64,000 nt of DNA from the NCBI GenBank assembly GCA_030748575.1, contig JASMLR010000003.1, forward strand, positions 62,001 through 126,000. Direction: 5' to 3'. The first letter of the stretch is position 1, and each line of letters opens with the position of its first letter. This document shows, in pieces, positions 52,086 through 61,009 of this stretch. This DNA comes from Phycisphaerales bacterium. GTDB taxonomy: Bacteria; Planctomycetota; Phycisphaerae; Phycisphaerales; SM1A02. The position numbers and the translations under genes were made by a program. The notes below the pieces were generated by a model that was given only the letters and a program-made list of their open reading frames with translations, was not told the origin of the DNA and did no database searches.

Positions 52086-53686
52086 CAGGATTCGCGCATG
52101 GCCGCCACTTCTGCGGCGAGCCCTCGGCTCACTGCGTCTCCGGAGACCGGACCTTCGCCCGTGAGACCTGGGAGGATCTCACCAGCGAGCACCTTTCCAA
52201 GTTCGACCCCCCACTGATCGAACGAGTCGATGCCCCACACGGCGCCTTGCGTGAACACGCGGTGTTCGTACATGGCGATGAGGGCGCCGAGCCGCTTCGG
52301 ATCGAGCCTTGGGTAGAGGATGGTCGTCGACGGCCTGTTGCCGGGCATGACCTTATGCGGGGCCAACTCTGGTGGTGTTCCGTCTTCGATGACCTCCTCC
52401 AGCGATCTTCCGCGAGCGAGGGCTTCGGCCTGGGCAAGGCAGTTGGCGATGAGCATGTCGCCTCGCGCGTCGGGGCTCGGCTCGCATGAGGACGCGGCCA
52501 CGAGGAAGTCGCAGGGGACCAGAGTCGTGCCTTGATGGAGCATCTGGTGGAAGGAGTGCTGCCCATTGGTGCCAGGTGCGCCCCAGACCACCATGGACGT
52601 GCCCTTCGACGTGGGCGTTCCGTCCAGCCGGGTTCGCTTTCCGTTGCTCTCCATCTCAAGTTGCTGCAGGTAGGCCGGGAGCATGGAGAGATGTTGGTCG
52701 TAGGGCAGCACGGCGCGGCTCTGGCAGCCCCAGCAGTTTCGGTACCAGCAGTCGAGCAGCCCCAGCAGCATCGGAACATTCTGCTCGGGCGCGGCCTCGC
52801 GAAAGTGTGCGTCCATGCCGTGGGCACCTTCGAGCATGTCGAGAAACCGATCGAAGCCGATGGCCGCGGCAATGGAGAGGCCGATGGCCGACCACATGGA
52901 GTACCGCCCGCCGACCCAGTCCCAGAACTCAAACATGTTCGCAGTGTCGATACCGAAGGCGGCGACGCGCCCTGCATCGGTCGATACCGCCACGAAGTGC
53001 CGCTCGACCGCGTCCCCACCCAGCGCATCGACGATCCACGATCGCGCCGCATGGGCGTTTGCGAGCGTTTCCTGCGTCCCGAAGGTCTTGGATGCCACGA
53101 TGAACAACGTCCGCGCGGGGTCAAGGGACGCGACCGTGTCTGCAAGGTGCGACGGGTCGACGTTTGAGACAAAGTGGGCTCGGATGCCGCTGGTCCACCA
53201 GGGGCGAAGGGCTTCGGTAGCCATCCTGGGCCCCAGGTCCGATCCGCCGATGCCGATGTTGACAACATCGGTGATCCGCTCGCCTGTGGCACCCCTCCAG
53301 TCGCCCCCATGAAGAGCCGCGCAGAAGGCCTGCATTCTCCTGAGGACGTCCCGCACGCCGGGCATCACGTCGACGCCGTCGACCAGCATCGGCCGGTCCG
53401 ACTGGTTGCGGAGCGCCACGTGCAGGGCCGCCCGATGCTCGGTCGTATTGACGGGCTCGCCGGCGAACATGGCGTCCCTGAGACGCTCGACATCGCGTTC
53501 CCGAGCCAGCGCCACCAGCAGCCCCAGCGTTTCTTCGGTGGCGAGGTGCCGCGAGAGGTCCACGGTCATGCCGTCCAGTGAATGGACGAATCGGTCGCGG
53601 CGACCAGGTGCGTCACACAGTGCGGCGAGTGACACGTCGTTGAGGGCATCGCGATGGTCCGAAAGGGCGTCCAAGGCGTGGCTCAT
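52085..53686 (-). CDS. pgi: Glucose-6-phosphate isomerase
   Basis: A 533-residue enzyme interconverting glucose-6-phosphate and fructose-6-phosphate. GIGGSDLGP (145-153), SKTFGTQETLAN, the LPYDQHLSMLPAYLQQL segment ending in ESNGK, GTNGQHSFHQMLHQG with the catalytic His, and QWGVELGKVLA with the catalytic Lys are all present. Its ATG overlaps the stop of the glucokinase gene (ATGA) and its stop overlaps the debranching-enzyme ATG. The length is close to E. coli Pgi. Confidence 0.96.
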   Translation of the reverse strand: MSHALDALSDHRDALNDVSLAALCDAPGRRDRFVHSLDGMTVDLSRHLATEETLGLLVALARERDVERLRDAMFAGEPVNTTEHRAALHVALRNQSDRPMLVDGVDVMPGVRDVLRRMQAFCAALHGGDWRGATGERITDVVNIGIGGSDLGPRMATEALRPWWTSGIRAHFVSNVDPSHLADTVASLDPARTLFIVASKTFGTQETLANAHAARSWIVDALGGDAVERHFVAVSTDAGRVAAFGIDTANMFEFWDWVGGRYSMWSAIGLSIAAAIGFDRFLDMLEGAHGMDAHFREAAPEQNVPMLLGLLDCWYRNCWGCQSRAVLPYDQHLSMLPAYLQQLEMESNGKRTRLDGTPTSKGTSMVVWGAPGTNGQHSFHQMLHQGTTLVPCDFLVAASSCEPSPDARGDMLIANCLAQAEALARGRSLEEVIEDGTPPELAPHKVMPGNRPSTTILYPRLDPKRLGALIAMYEHRVFTQGAVWGIDSFDQWGVELGKVLAGEILPGLTGEGPVSGDAVSRGLAAEVAAMRES

Positions 53687-54345
53687 GCGTCCTGCTCCCA
53701 CATCCGGAACCCGCCGACGAAGGCATTGAAGTTGCTCCCTCGCTCGCATCGATCGGGAAGTTCATCCAGTTTCTTGACGTTGCCGCCACCGAGCACGACA
53801 TAGTCGGGGTCGATGGCATCGACAAACTGGCCCACGACCTCGAAGACGGTGTCCCGCCAGGCCTCGAACCCCTGCCGCTTCAGGCCGGCTTTCCCGGTGT
53901 AGTGCTCAAAGCAGTCCTCCCGGAAGGGCATGTGCCCGAGTTCCAGAGGCTCCAAGTGGCCGTGCTCGATCATGGCCGAGCCGAGCCCCGTGCCCAACCC
54001 CAGGAAGAGCATGCGGCCACCGTGGTAGCTCCCGAGGGCCTGCATCGCAGCATCATTGAGGATCCGCACCGGGCAGCCGAAGGCGGCCTGATAGTCGAAG
54101 CCGACCCATCCGCCGCCCAGATTGGAGGGGTTCAGCAGCGGCCGCCCGCCCACCACGGGCGAGGGGTAGCCGATCGAAACCCGCTCCCAATCCCAGTCGC
54201 TGCAGACGTCGTGGACCGACTGAACCATCACCTCGGCAGAGAGATGAGGGCCCGACTTGACCTTGCGACGCTTCTCCTCGCCCTCCCGAAGAATCTTGAG
54301 GTTCGAGCCGCCGACGTCGATGACCAGGGTACGCACGCCCCCCAC
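53683..54345 (-). CDS. ppgK: Polyphosphate glucokinase (ROK-type)
   Basis: A 220-residue sugar kinase. The phosphate-1 motif is LVIDVGGSNLK (about 7-17), the glucose-binding region includes NPSNLGGGW and LNDAAMQALG, and the adenosine-type motif is LGLGTGLGSAMI. Short length, ROK-like fold and context point to polyphosphate-dependent glucokinase, which phosphorylates glucose with polyphosphate or ATP. ppk1 at 4708 could supply polyphosphate. The start is GTG 54345 or GTG 54336; neither has a strong Shine-Dalgarno sequence. It is the first gene of the leftward operon, 46 bp from the divergent rpiB-tal gene. Confidence 0.8.
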   Translation of the reverse strand: MGGVRTLVIDVGGSNLKILREGEEKRRKVKSGPHLSAEVMVQSVHDVCSDWDWERVSIGYPSPVVGGRPLLNPSNLGGGWVGFDYQAAFGCPVRILNDAAMQALGSYHGGRMLFLGLGTGLGSAMIEHGHLEPLELGHMPFREDCFEHYTGKAGLKRQGFEAWRDTVFEVVGQFVDAIDPDYVVLGGGNVKKLDELPDRCERGSNFNAFVGGFRMWEQDA

Positions 54346-54391
54346 GATAGCCGATGGCGGGGGGACGCTATCTTGCCCGTCGGAGGTGCCG

Positions 54392-55909
54392 ATGCGGGTT
54401 GTACTTGCTGGAGATCATGCGGGCCTGGAGATGCGGCAGCATCTTGCCTCGATTGCGACGTCACTCGGCCATGAGGTCATGCTGGTCGGGCCGGTTGAGG
54501 GCGAGCGGGTGGACTTTCCGATCGCAGCCAAAGCCTTGTGCGGCGAGATCATGGCAGGCCGCGCCCATCGGGGCATTCTGCTGTGCGGCTCCGGGGCGGG
54601 CATGACCATGGCCGCCAACCGCTTTCCGGGCATTCGCGCCGCGACCGCCCACGACACCTATACGGCACACCAGATGGTCGAACACGATGCGGCCAATGTG
54701 CTGACCCTTGGAACCAGAGTCATTGGTTCGGAATCTGCCGGCGAGATCGTCCGGGCATTCCTTTCCGCTGACTTTCAGCCGGTCGACCGGTATCGCCGGC
54801 GGCTCCAGCAGATCATCGACATCGAAAGGGACCGAACGATGAACCCCCTTCATGAACTGACGTCGGCCGGCCAGGCCGTATGGCTGGACTACATTCGCCG
54901 GGACATTCTCGACGACGGAACGCTTGCGAAGTACATCGCCAATCTCTGCGTGACCGGGCTGACGAGCAATCCCTCGATCTTTGACAAGGCGATCTCGGGG
55001 AGCGAACTCTACGACGAGGCTATCGAGGGCGACGACGCCGAGTCGATCTTCTTCGACCTTGCCATCGATGACCTCGGGCGAGCGGCGGACCTTCTTCGCA
55101 CAGCCTGGGACGTCAGCAATGGAACGGATGGGTGTGTCTCGCTGGAAGTCTCGCCGCTTCTGGCAGCGGATGCCGCGACCACCATCGAGCAGGGTGTTGC
55201 GTTGTTCGCCCGGGCCGGCAGACCGAACCTGATGATCAAAGTGCCGGGGACGCCTGAGGCGCCCGAGGCCGTCGAAGAACTGGTGTTCCGAGGCGTCAAC
55301 GTCAACATCACGCTGCTCTTTGATGATGTTCAGTATCGCCGCGCTGCTGAAGCGTACATCCGTGGCATTGAGCGGCGACTGGAAGCCGGACTGGATGCCA
55401 ACGTGTTCTCGGTTGCGTCCGTCTTCGTTTCTCGCTGGGACACGCCGACGGCGGACCAGGTCGGTGAAGCATTCGCGAATCGGCTGGGAATTGCCTGCGC
55501 GACACAGTGCCATCGAAGTTGCGAAGAAATTTTCGGGAGCGATCGTTTCAAGGCCATTGAAGCGAAAGGCGGCCACCGCCAGAAGCTGCTCATGGCGAGC
55601 ACCAGCACCAAGGACCCATCGCTGCCCGACACGCTGTATGTACAGGCGCTCGCAGCCAGGGACTCGATCAACACAATCCCGGAGGCCACCCTTCTGGCAT
55701 TTGCGGATCACGGAACGGTGGATCATGTTCTGGGCGCCGACGACTGGGCAGAGGCGGATCGTGTGATCGCAGGCTGTGAGGCGGCGGGCGTGGACGTGCG
55801 AGGTCTGGCAGAGAAGTTGCAGGCCGAAGGCGCCGAAGCCTTTGTGAAGTCCTGGCGCAACCTGCTGCAGACGATCGACACGAAGCTCGGAAATCTGGCG
55901 GCCCACTGA
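54392..55909 (+). CDS. RpiB-transaldolase fusion
   Basis: A 505-residue open frame joining two pentose-phosphate enzymes. Residues 1-148 are ribose-5-phosphate isomerase B: AGDHAG (6-11), LLCGSGAGMTMAANRFPGI with Cys65, and RAATAHD. Residues 150-505 are a transaldolase of the long actinobacterial/cyanobacterial type: NPLHELTSAGQAVWLDYIRR, TSNPSIFDKAI and the Schiff-base Lys283 in LMIKVPGTPEA. There is no stop between them. An internal AAAGGGA precedes an in-frame ATG at 54839, so transaldolase could also be made alone. GGAGG precedes ATG 54392. It is the first gene of the rightward operon. Confidence 0.88.
   Translation: MRVVLAGDHAGLEMRQHLASIATSLGHEVMLVGPVEGERVDFPIAAKALCGEIMAGRAHRGILLCGSGAGMTMAANRFPGIRAATAHDTYTAHQMVEHDAANVLTLGTRVIGSESAGEIVRAFLSADFQPVDRYRRRLQQIIDIERDRTMNPLHELTSAGQAVWLDYIRRDILDDGTLAKYIANLCVTGLTSNPSIFDKAISGSELYDEAIEGDDAESIFFDLAIDDLGRAADLLRTAWDVSNGTDGCVSLEVSPLLAADAATTIEQGVALFARAGRPNLMIKVPGTPEAPEAVEELVFRGVNVNITLLFDDVQYRRAAEAYIRGIERRLEAGLDANVFSVASVFVSRWDTPTADQVGEAFANRLGIACATQCHRSCEEIFGSDRFKAIEAKGGHRQKLLMASTSTKDPSLPDTLYVQALAARDSINTIPEATLLAFADHGTVDHVLGADDWAEADRVIAGCEAAGVDVRGLAEKLQAEGAEAFVKSWRNLLQTIDTKLGNLAAH
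54825..54841 (+). promoter_or_regulatory. Internal ribosome-binding site and start in rpiB-tal
   Basis: AAAGGGA (54825-54831) lies 7 nt before an in-frame ATG (54839-54841), exactly at the RpiB/transaldolase boundary. It may be a relic of two separate genes or allow extra free transaldolase. Confidence 0.5.
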
Positions 55910-55930
55910 AGCTGTCTCGGGAGTACGCAC

Positions 55931-56944
55931 ATGCAGGTTGCGATGATCGGACTTGGGCGAATGGGCGGTGGCATGGTCCGGCGTCTGCTCGCGGACGGGC
56001 ACGAGTGTGTGGTGTGGGACGTCAACGCCGACGCAGTCGCCACGCTGGCGTCCGAAGGGGCGGTCGGTGTTGACTCTCTGGAGTCGCTGGCCGCCGCAAT
56101 GTCCGGGCCCCGGGCCGTATGGATGATGGTTCCAGCCGGGCTGGTCGATCGCGTCATTGCCGATGTGTCACCGCACCTCTCGTCCGGCGACGTCCTGGTG
56201 GACGGCGGCAACAGCATGTGGCGGGACGACCTGCGTCGGCACGGTGAACTCGGCGAACGCGGCATCCGCTATGTCGATGCGGGCGTGAGTGGAGGTGTGT
56301 GGGGGCGTGAGCGGGGCTACTGCCTGATGGTGGGAGGCGATCACGACGCCGTTGGCCATCTCAAGCCGGCGCTGGCGTCCCTGGCGCCGGGGATCGAAGC
56401 GGCGCCGCGGACGCCCGGGCGTTCGGATCCGCCGTCGACCGCGGAGTCGGGCTGGCTGCACTGCGGGCCCAGCGGGGCGGGGCACTTTGTCAAAATGGTT
56501 CACAATGGGATCGAGTACGGACTCATGGCGGCCTATGCCGAGGGGCTGGGCGTTCTTGCGCATGCCGGGGCGGGCAGGACAGACCAGGAGCATGACGCCG
56601 AGACCACGCCGCTTCGCACGCCGGAGGCCTTTCAATACGACCTCGACCTGCAGTCCATCACCGAGTTGTGGCGGCGGGGGAGCGTGATCGGATCCTGGTT
56701 GCTCGATCTCACGGCGGCAGCCCTTCAAGAGGATCCCCAACTGGATGCGTTCGCAGGCCGCGTCTCGGATTCGGGAGAGGGCAGGTGGACACTGCAGGCA
56801 GCAGTTGAGACCGGCGCGCCTGCGCCGGTCCTTGCTGCGGCGCTGTTCCAGCGGTTCGCTTCACGTGGCGAGGACGAGTTCGGTCGCCGCGTGCTGTCGG
56901 CCATGCGATCTCAATTCGGCGGCCACAGCGAGAAGTCCGAATGA
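55931..56944 (+). CDS. gnd: 6-phosphogluconate dehydrogenase (decarboxylating, short type)
   Basis: A 337-residue dehydrogenase converting 6-phosphogluconate to ribulose-5-phosphate. The cofactor motif GLGRMGGGM (7-15), [11 protein letters not shown] (90-100), [19 protein letters not shown] (115-133) and the catalytic Lys188 with Asn192 in [13 protein letters not shown] are clear. The length is that of the short GndA-like subfamily, often NAD-dependent. An Arg/Pro-rich loop (about 159-174) is longer than usual. It overlaps zwf by 4 bp (ATGA). Confidence 0.93.
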   Translation: MQVAMIGLGRMGGGMVRRLLADGHECVVWDVNADAVATLASEGAVGVDSLESLAAAMSGPRAVWMMVPAGLVDRVIADVSPHLSSGDVLVDGGNSMWRDDLRRHGELGERGIRYVDAGVSGGVWGRERGYCLMVGGDHDAVGHLKPALASLAPGIEAAPRTPGRSDPPSTAESGWLHCGPSGAGHFVKMVHNGIEYGLMAAYAEGLGVLAHAGAGRTDQEHDAETTPLRTPEAFQYDLDLQSITELWRRGSVIGSWLLDLTAAALQEDPQLDAFAGRVSDSGEGRWTLQAAVETGAPAPVLAAALFQRFASRGEDEFGRRVLSAMRSQFGGHSEKSE

Positions 56945-58350
56945 GCCGGCCGCGAGCCGACGCGCTTGTGATCTTCGGCATCACGGGCGATCTGGCCCAT
57001 CGGAAGATCTTTCCATCGCTGTATGCGATGGAGCGGCGCGGCGCATTGGACGTTCCCATCGTGGGCATCGCCAGAAAAGAGATGTCACTCAAGGATCTCT
57101 GCGCCCGGGCGCGGGACGGGATTGAGCGGTTCGCTTCCGGCGAAGTCGACGAAGTTGTGTTCTCAAGGCTGGTTGATCGTCTTTCGTACGTTGTGGGCGA
57201 CTATGCCGACCTGGAGAGCTTTCGCAAGTTGCGAACGGCGCTTGGAGAGTCGAAACATCCGCTCCACTATCTCGCCATTCCACCGAGCGTCTTCGCGATG
57301 GTGACCAGGAATCTCGCTGCTGGCGGCTGCGCGGAAGGCGCATCGGTCGTTGTCGAGAAGCCCTTCGGCCGCGATCTGGAATCGGCAAAGATGCTCAATG
57401 CGGCGCTGCACGCCGTGTTTCCTGAAGATCACATCTACCGGATTGACCACTATCTGGGCAAGGAACCCCTGCTCAACCTGACCTACTTTCGCTTTGGAAA
57501 TCGGTTTCTGGAGCCGATCTGGAATCGGGAGCACGTGCGAAGTGTTCAAATCACCATGGCGGAAGACTTTGGGGTTGAGGGGCGTGGCGCGTTCTACGAC
57601 GAAGCAGGAGCCATTCGCGATGTGGTGCAGAACCACATGCTTCAGATGGTGGCGCTGCTTGCCATGGACCCACCCGCGGCGCAGGATGACGAAGCGCTTC
57701 GTGACGCAAAGGTCCGCGTATTGCGTTCGATCCGGCCGCTTGAAGCACCCGATGTCGTGCGAGGCCGATACCGCGGATTCCTGGAAGAGGCGGGCGTCCA
57801 TGCCGACTCGCTGACTGAAACCTGGGCTGCAGCGAGGTTTCACATCGACTCCTGGAGATGGGCGGGCGTGCCGTTCCTCGTTCGGGTCGGCAAGCGTATG
57901 CCGGTGACAGCGACCGAGGTGTTGGTGGACCTCCGCACTCCACCGCAGGCACTGTTTGAAGATGCCTGTGCGGGCGAGCGGAACTACTTTCGATTTCAGT
58001 TCAAGCCCTTCACGACCATCTCCATCGGGGCGCGGGCCAAGAAGTCCGGCGAGGCCATGGTGGGGGAGCAGATTGAGATGATTGCCCTGCATCAGGAGCC
58101 GGAGGAGATGAGCGCCTATGAGCGACTCATCGAGGATGCCATGCACGGGCAGCCCGGCCTGTTCGCTCGAGTGGACGAGGTGGAGACCGCATGGCGCATC
58201 GTCGACCCGATTCTGTCGCCGCCGACGCCATTGCACGAGTACCAACCCGGAACCTGGGGTCCACCAGAGGCGAGACAACTCGTGGCGGGGTTTGGTGCGT
58301 GGCACGATCCATTGACCCCGGTGAAACCCCTACCGCCGGAGGTCTCATGA
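56941..58350 (+). CDS. zwf: Glucose-6-phosphate 1-dehydrogenase
   Basis: A 469-residue enzyme oxidising glucose-6-phosphate to 6-phosphogluconolactone. [14 protein letters not shown] (12-25) binds the cofactor, [11 protein letters not shown] (136-146) is conserved, and RIDHYLGKE (167-175) holds the catalytic His and substrate residues. The length is normal. The gene overlaps gnd before it and pgl after it, both by ATGA, so the three oxidative pentose-phosphate enzymes are translationally coupled. Confidence 0.96.
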   Translation: MSRPRADALVIFGITGDLAHRKIFPSLYAMERRGALDVPIVGIARKEMSLKDLCARARDGIERFASGEVDEVVFSRLVDRLSYVVGDYADLESFRKLRTALGESKHPLHYLAIPPSVFAMVTRNLAAGGCAEGASVVVEKPFGRDLESAKMLNAALHAVFPEDHIYRIDHYLGKEPLLNLTYFRFGNRFLEPIWNREHVRSVQITMAEDFGVEGRGAFYDEAGAIRDVVQNHMLQMVALLAMDPPAAQDDEALRDAKVRVLRSIRPLEAPDVVRGRYRGFLEEAGVHADSLTETWAAARFHIDSWRWAGVPFLVRVGKRMPVTATEVLVDLRTPPQALFEDACAGERNYFRFQFKPFTTISIGARAKKSGEAMVGEQIEMIALHQEPEEMSAYERLIEDAMHGQPGLFARVDEVETAWRIVDPILSPPTPLHEYQPGTWGPPEARQLVAGFGAWHDPLTPVKPLPPEVS

Positions 58351-59063
58351 GCGTGGCGTCGTGGCAGGCGAAAGGGGGCCTTCAGGTGAAGCACTATTCC
58401 GATGCCGAGTCGGTGGCGGCGGCTGCCGCGGCGTGGTTGCGTTCGTGTGTGTGCGCCGCGATCGAAGCCGGTGGCGATGCGGTGCTGGCGGTCAGCGGCG
58501 GCGCGTCCCCCTGGCCGATGTACCGGTGTCTGGTGGCCGACGATGCTGTCCCGTGGGCGCGGGTGCACGTTGTACAGGTCGACGAACGCATTGCCGAGGA
58601 CGGGCACGCGGATCGCAATTGGACACAGGTTGCCGATGTGTTCGGCGGCGTCGTGTCTCCCGAGAACCTGCATCCCATGCCCGTGACGGCCAACGATCTC
58701 GACGAAGCTGCCGCGGCGTACGCAGCGATGTTGGCGTCCTTGAGCGGGGGAGCGGGCATCACCGCCGCCGCGCTCGGGCTGGGCGCCGACGGTCATACGG
58801 CCTCGCTCTTTCCGGGCGATCCCGTCGAGTCGGTGACGGATCGTGACGTGGCGGTGACGGCGATGGCGCACGCCGGACGCAGGCGGATGACGTTGACCCG
58901 CCCCGCGCTCGACGCCGCCTCGCATGTGCTGTGGCACGTTGTCGGTGCTGGCAAGGCTGCCATGGCGCAGCGGCTCGTTGATGGTGACGACCGCATTCCT
59001 GCGGGCGCTATTCGCCGGGACCGCGCAGTCCTCATGACCGATTGCCAGGTGACGGCGAAGTGA
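58347..59063 (+). CDS. pgl: 6-phosphogluconolactonase
   Basis: A 238-residue DevB/SOL-type lactonase hydrolysing 6-phosphogluconolactone. The substrate loop [34 protein letters not shown] and [17 protein letters not shown] are in the family order. ATG 58347 overlaps the zwf stop and has GGAGG upstream; it is preferred to longer readings. The next gene, a phosphatase, starts 7 bp downstream. Confidence 0.93.
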   Translation: MSVASWQAKGGLQVKHYSDAESVAAAAAAWLRSCVCAAIEAGGDAVLAVSGGASPWPMYRCLVADDAVPWARVHVVQVDERIAEDGHADRNWTQVADVFGGVVSPENLHPMPVTANDLDEAAAAYAAMLASLSGGAGITAAALGLGADGHTASLFPGDPVESVTDRDVAVTAMAHAGRRRMTLTRPALDAASHVLWHVVGAGKAAMAQRLVDGDDRIPAGAIRRDRAVLMTDCQVTAK

Positions 59064-59070
59064 TATCCGC

Positions 59071-60939
59071 ATGACGCTCCGTACCAAACTCTGTGTGTTG
59101 GTGATTCTGCCGCTCGGCGCCGTGTTTTCGGTGCTTGCGACCATGCAGTACTCCGCGATGCGGGATGCAGCGATCGCCGCCGCCGAGGAGCATGCACTTC
59201 TGCTAACCCAGGCGACGGCCCGCGAGATCGAGGCGGAACTCGCAAAGGCAGTTCATGTGGCGCACGCTGGCGCAGCCGCGCTGGCAGAGGCCCATGAACT
59301 CAAAGGAGATCGTGTGTGGCCGCTGCTGGAGACCTTGGTTGACCGGGTCCCGCTCGTGGAAGGTGCTTCTGTCGCATGGGCCCCGGGGCAGGGTGCGGCG
59401 GGCGGACCGGCCGCGCCGTACGTGTGGCGGCGTCATGGCACGATGCACCATCAGGACCTCAGCGTGGCGTATGCGGAGCAGGGGGCTGCGCCGTATGTGG
59501 ACCGCGGCTGGTATCAGGCGGCAGCCGATGGAACGGCGGGATGGACCCCGCCGTACGAGGGGCCGGTGTTCGACGGCCTGCTGGTTTCGTACTCGGTACC
59601 GGTGACGCGAGGTGACGCGGTGATCGCAGTCGTGTCTCTGGATGTTCCACTTGTGCCACTTCAGGAGCGACTCTCGGTGGGGGAGTTTGAGCGGGCCAGC
59701 GGCTACCTCGTCGGACCTGACGACCGATTCATCTCGAACCCGGACCCGGCGAAGATCATGGAGGACGTGACTGCTGCGGGAGGGCCTTCGCTCCTGGCAG
59801 CCGCGTCTCCGGGAACCCTGGAGCGGGTACCGGATTGGCCGAATGGATCACCGCACATCGTTGCCTTCGAGCCGATCCCGACGGCCGACTGGGTGTTCGC
59901 TGCTGCGCTGACCGAAGACGAGATTCTGGGGCCCGTGTATCGCCAGTTGTGGTGGAATGTTGTGGTGATTGTGCTTGGCGGAGGCCTGATGGCAGCGATT
60001 GTGCTGGCGACAGGGCTCCGATTGACCGGCGACGTTCGGCGTCTGGCGGCGGCTGTGGGTCGGGTCACCGGCGGCGATCTGGGCGCGACAGTCGATGAAA
60101 TTCGACGCCGCGACGAATTGGGGAAGTTGGCAGGCGACTTCAACATCATGACGCGGCAACTTGAAGCGACTGTGGAGCGGGCCGCCACCGAGAAGGCGGC
60201 GTTCGCTGCCGTTGAGCAGGAACTCGATGTGGCACGTGAGATTCAGGCCGAGATGCTTCCGCACGAATATCCGATGCTGCCGGACCATCCGGAAGTCGAT
60301 CTGCATGCAGTCAATGAGCCCGCGCGGCATGTGGCGGGAGACTTCTATGACTACTGGGTGCGTGACGGCGTGCTGAATTTCGTGCTGGCCGATGTCGCAG
60401 GCTCCGGGGTTCCGGCCGCGCTGGTCATGGTTCGCGCGATGACGCTGTTGAGACAGTTCGATGAGGCGGAGAAGCCGCTGGTTGACGTTGTGTCCCAGGT
60501 CAACGCCGAGTTGTGTGGTGACAATGAACGGCAAGTGTTTGTGACCGGAGTCGTGGTGCGGTACGCGATTGGCTGTGGGACCTATGAACTCGTCTCGGCG
60601 GGCCATCTCCCCGCGTTTGTCTGCCGGAATGGCACCGTCGAGTCGGAGGGCGACTCCACAGGGCCGCTGCTCGGCATCGTTCCCGATGGAGCGTGGTCGA
60701 TGCGTTCGGGCACGCTTCAGCCGGGCGACTGGCTCGCCATCTATACCGATGGCATCACCGAGGCGAGAGACGCCGCAGATCAGATGTTGGGCTGCGACGG
60801 TCTGCTCGAGGCGCTTCAGCGTGCAACCGACTGCCCTGCCAGGGAGTTGTGCATCCGCGGTATTGGCCGAGCCGAGTCCTGGCACGGGGGTCGGGTGGAT
60901 GACGATCTGAGCATTCTGGTGCTTCGCAGGACGCCCTGA
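59071..60939 (+). CDS. Cache-HAMP-SpoIIE serine phosphatase
   Basis: A 622-residue membrane signalling protein. Transmembrane helix 1 is at about 8-25; a periplasmic dCache-like sensor at about 35-285 (segments DRGWYQAA and VISLDVPL-like VVSLDVPL); transmembrane helix 2 at about 293-316; HAMP at about 318-370; a coiled coil with IQAEMLP (391-397); and a PP2C/SpoIIE phosphatase domain to the end (AGDFYDYW, LADVAGSGVPAALVM, SAGHLPAF, YTDGITEARD, DDLSILVL). Metal-binding Asp residues are intact. RsbU/SpoIIE proteins control sigma factors through anti-anti-sigma proteins. It is placed 7 bp after pgl, linking an extracellular signal to the carbon operon by position. Confidence 0.9.
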   Translation: MTLRTKLCVLVILPLGAVFSVLATMQYSAMRDAAIAAAEEHALLLTQATAREIEAELAKAVHVAHAGAAALAEAHELKGDRVWPLLETLVDRVPLVEGASVAWAPGQGAAGGPAAPYVWRRHGTMHHQDLSVAYAEQGAAPYVDRGWYQAAADGTAGWTPPYEGPVFDGLLVSYSVPVTRGDAVIAVVSLDVPLVPLQERLSVGEFERASGYLVGPDDRFISNPDPAKIMEDVTAAGGPSLLAAASPGTLERVPDWPNGSPHIVAFEPIPTADWVFAAALTEDEILGPVYRQLWWNVVVIVLGGGLMAAIVLATGLRLTGDVRRLAAAVGRVTGGDLGATVDEIRRRDELGKLAGDFNIMTRQLEATVERAATEKAAFAAVEQELDVAREIQAEMLPHEYPMLPDHPEVDLHAVNEPARHVAGDFYDYWVRDGVLNFVLADVAGSGVPAALVMVRAMTLLRQFDEAEKPLVDVVSQVNAELCGDNERQVFVTGVVVRYAIGCGTYELVSAGHLPAFVCRNGTVESEGDSTGPLLGIVPDGAWSMRSGTLQPGDWLAIYTDGITEARDAADQMLGCDGLLEALQRATDCPARELCIRGIGRAESWHGGRVDDDLSILVLRRTP

Positions 60940-61009
60940 GCAGCCACGCGGCCAGCCCCAGACGCTTCCGGTACCCTACGGGGCGGTCCGGAAGATGAAG
61001 GAGGCACAC

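Noticed and set aside
52129-53310. 393-codon minus-strand frame within pgi
   Set aside because: Same strand but shifted frame of a complete phosphoglucose isomerase.
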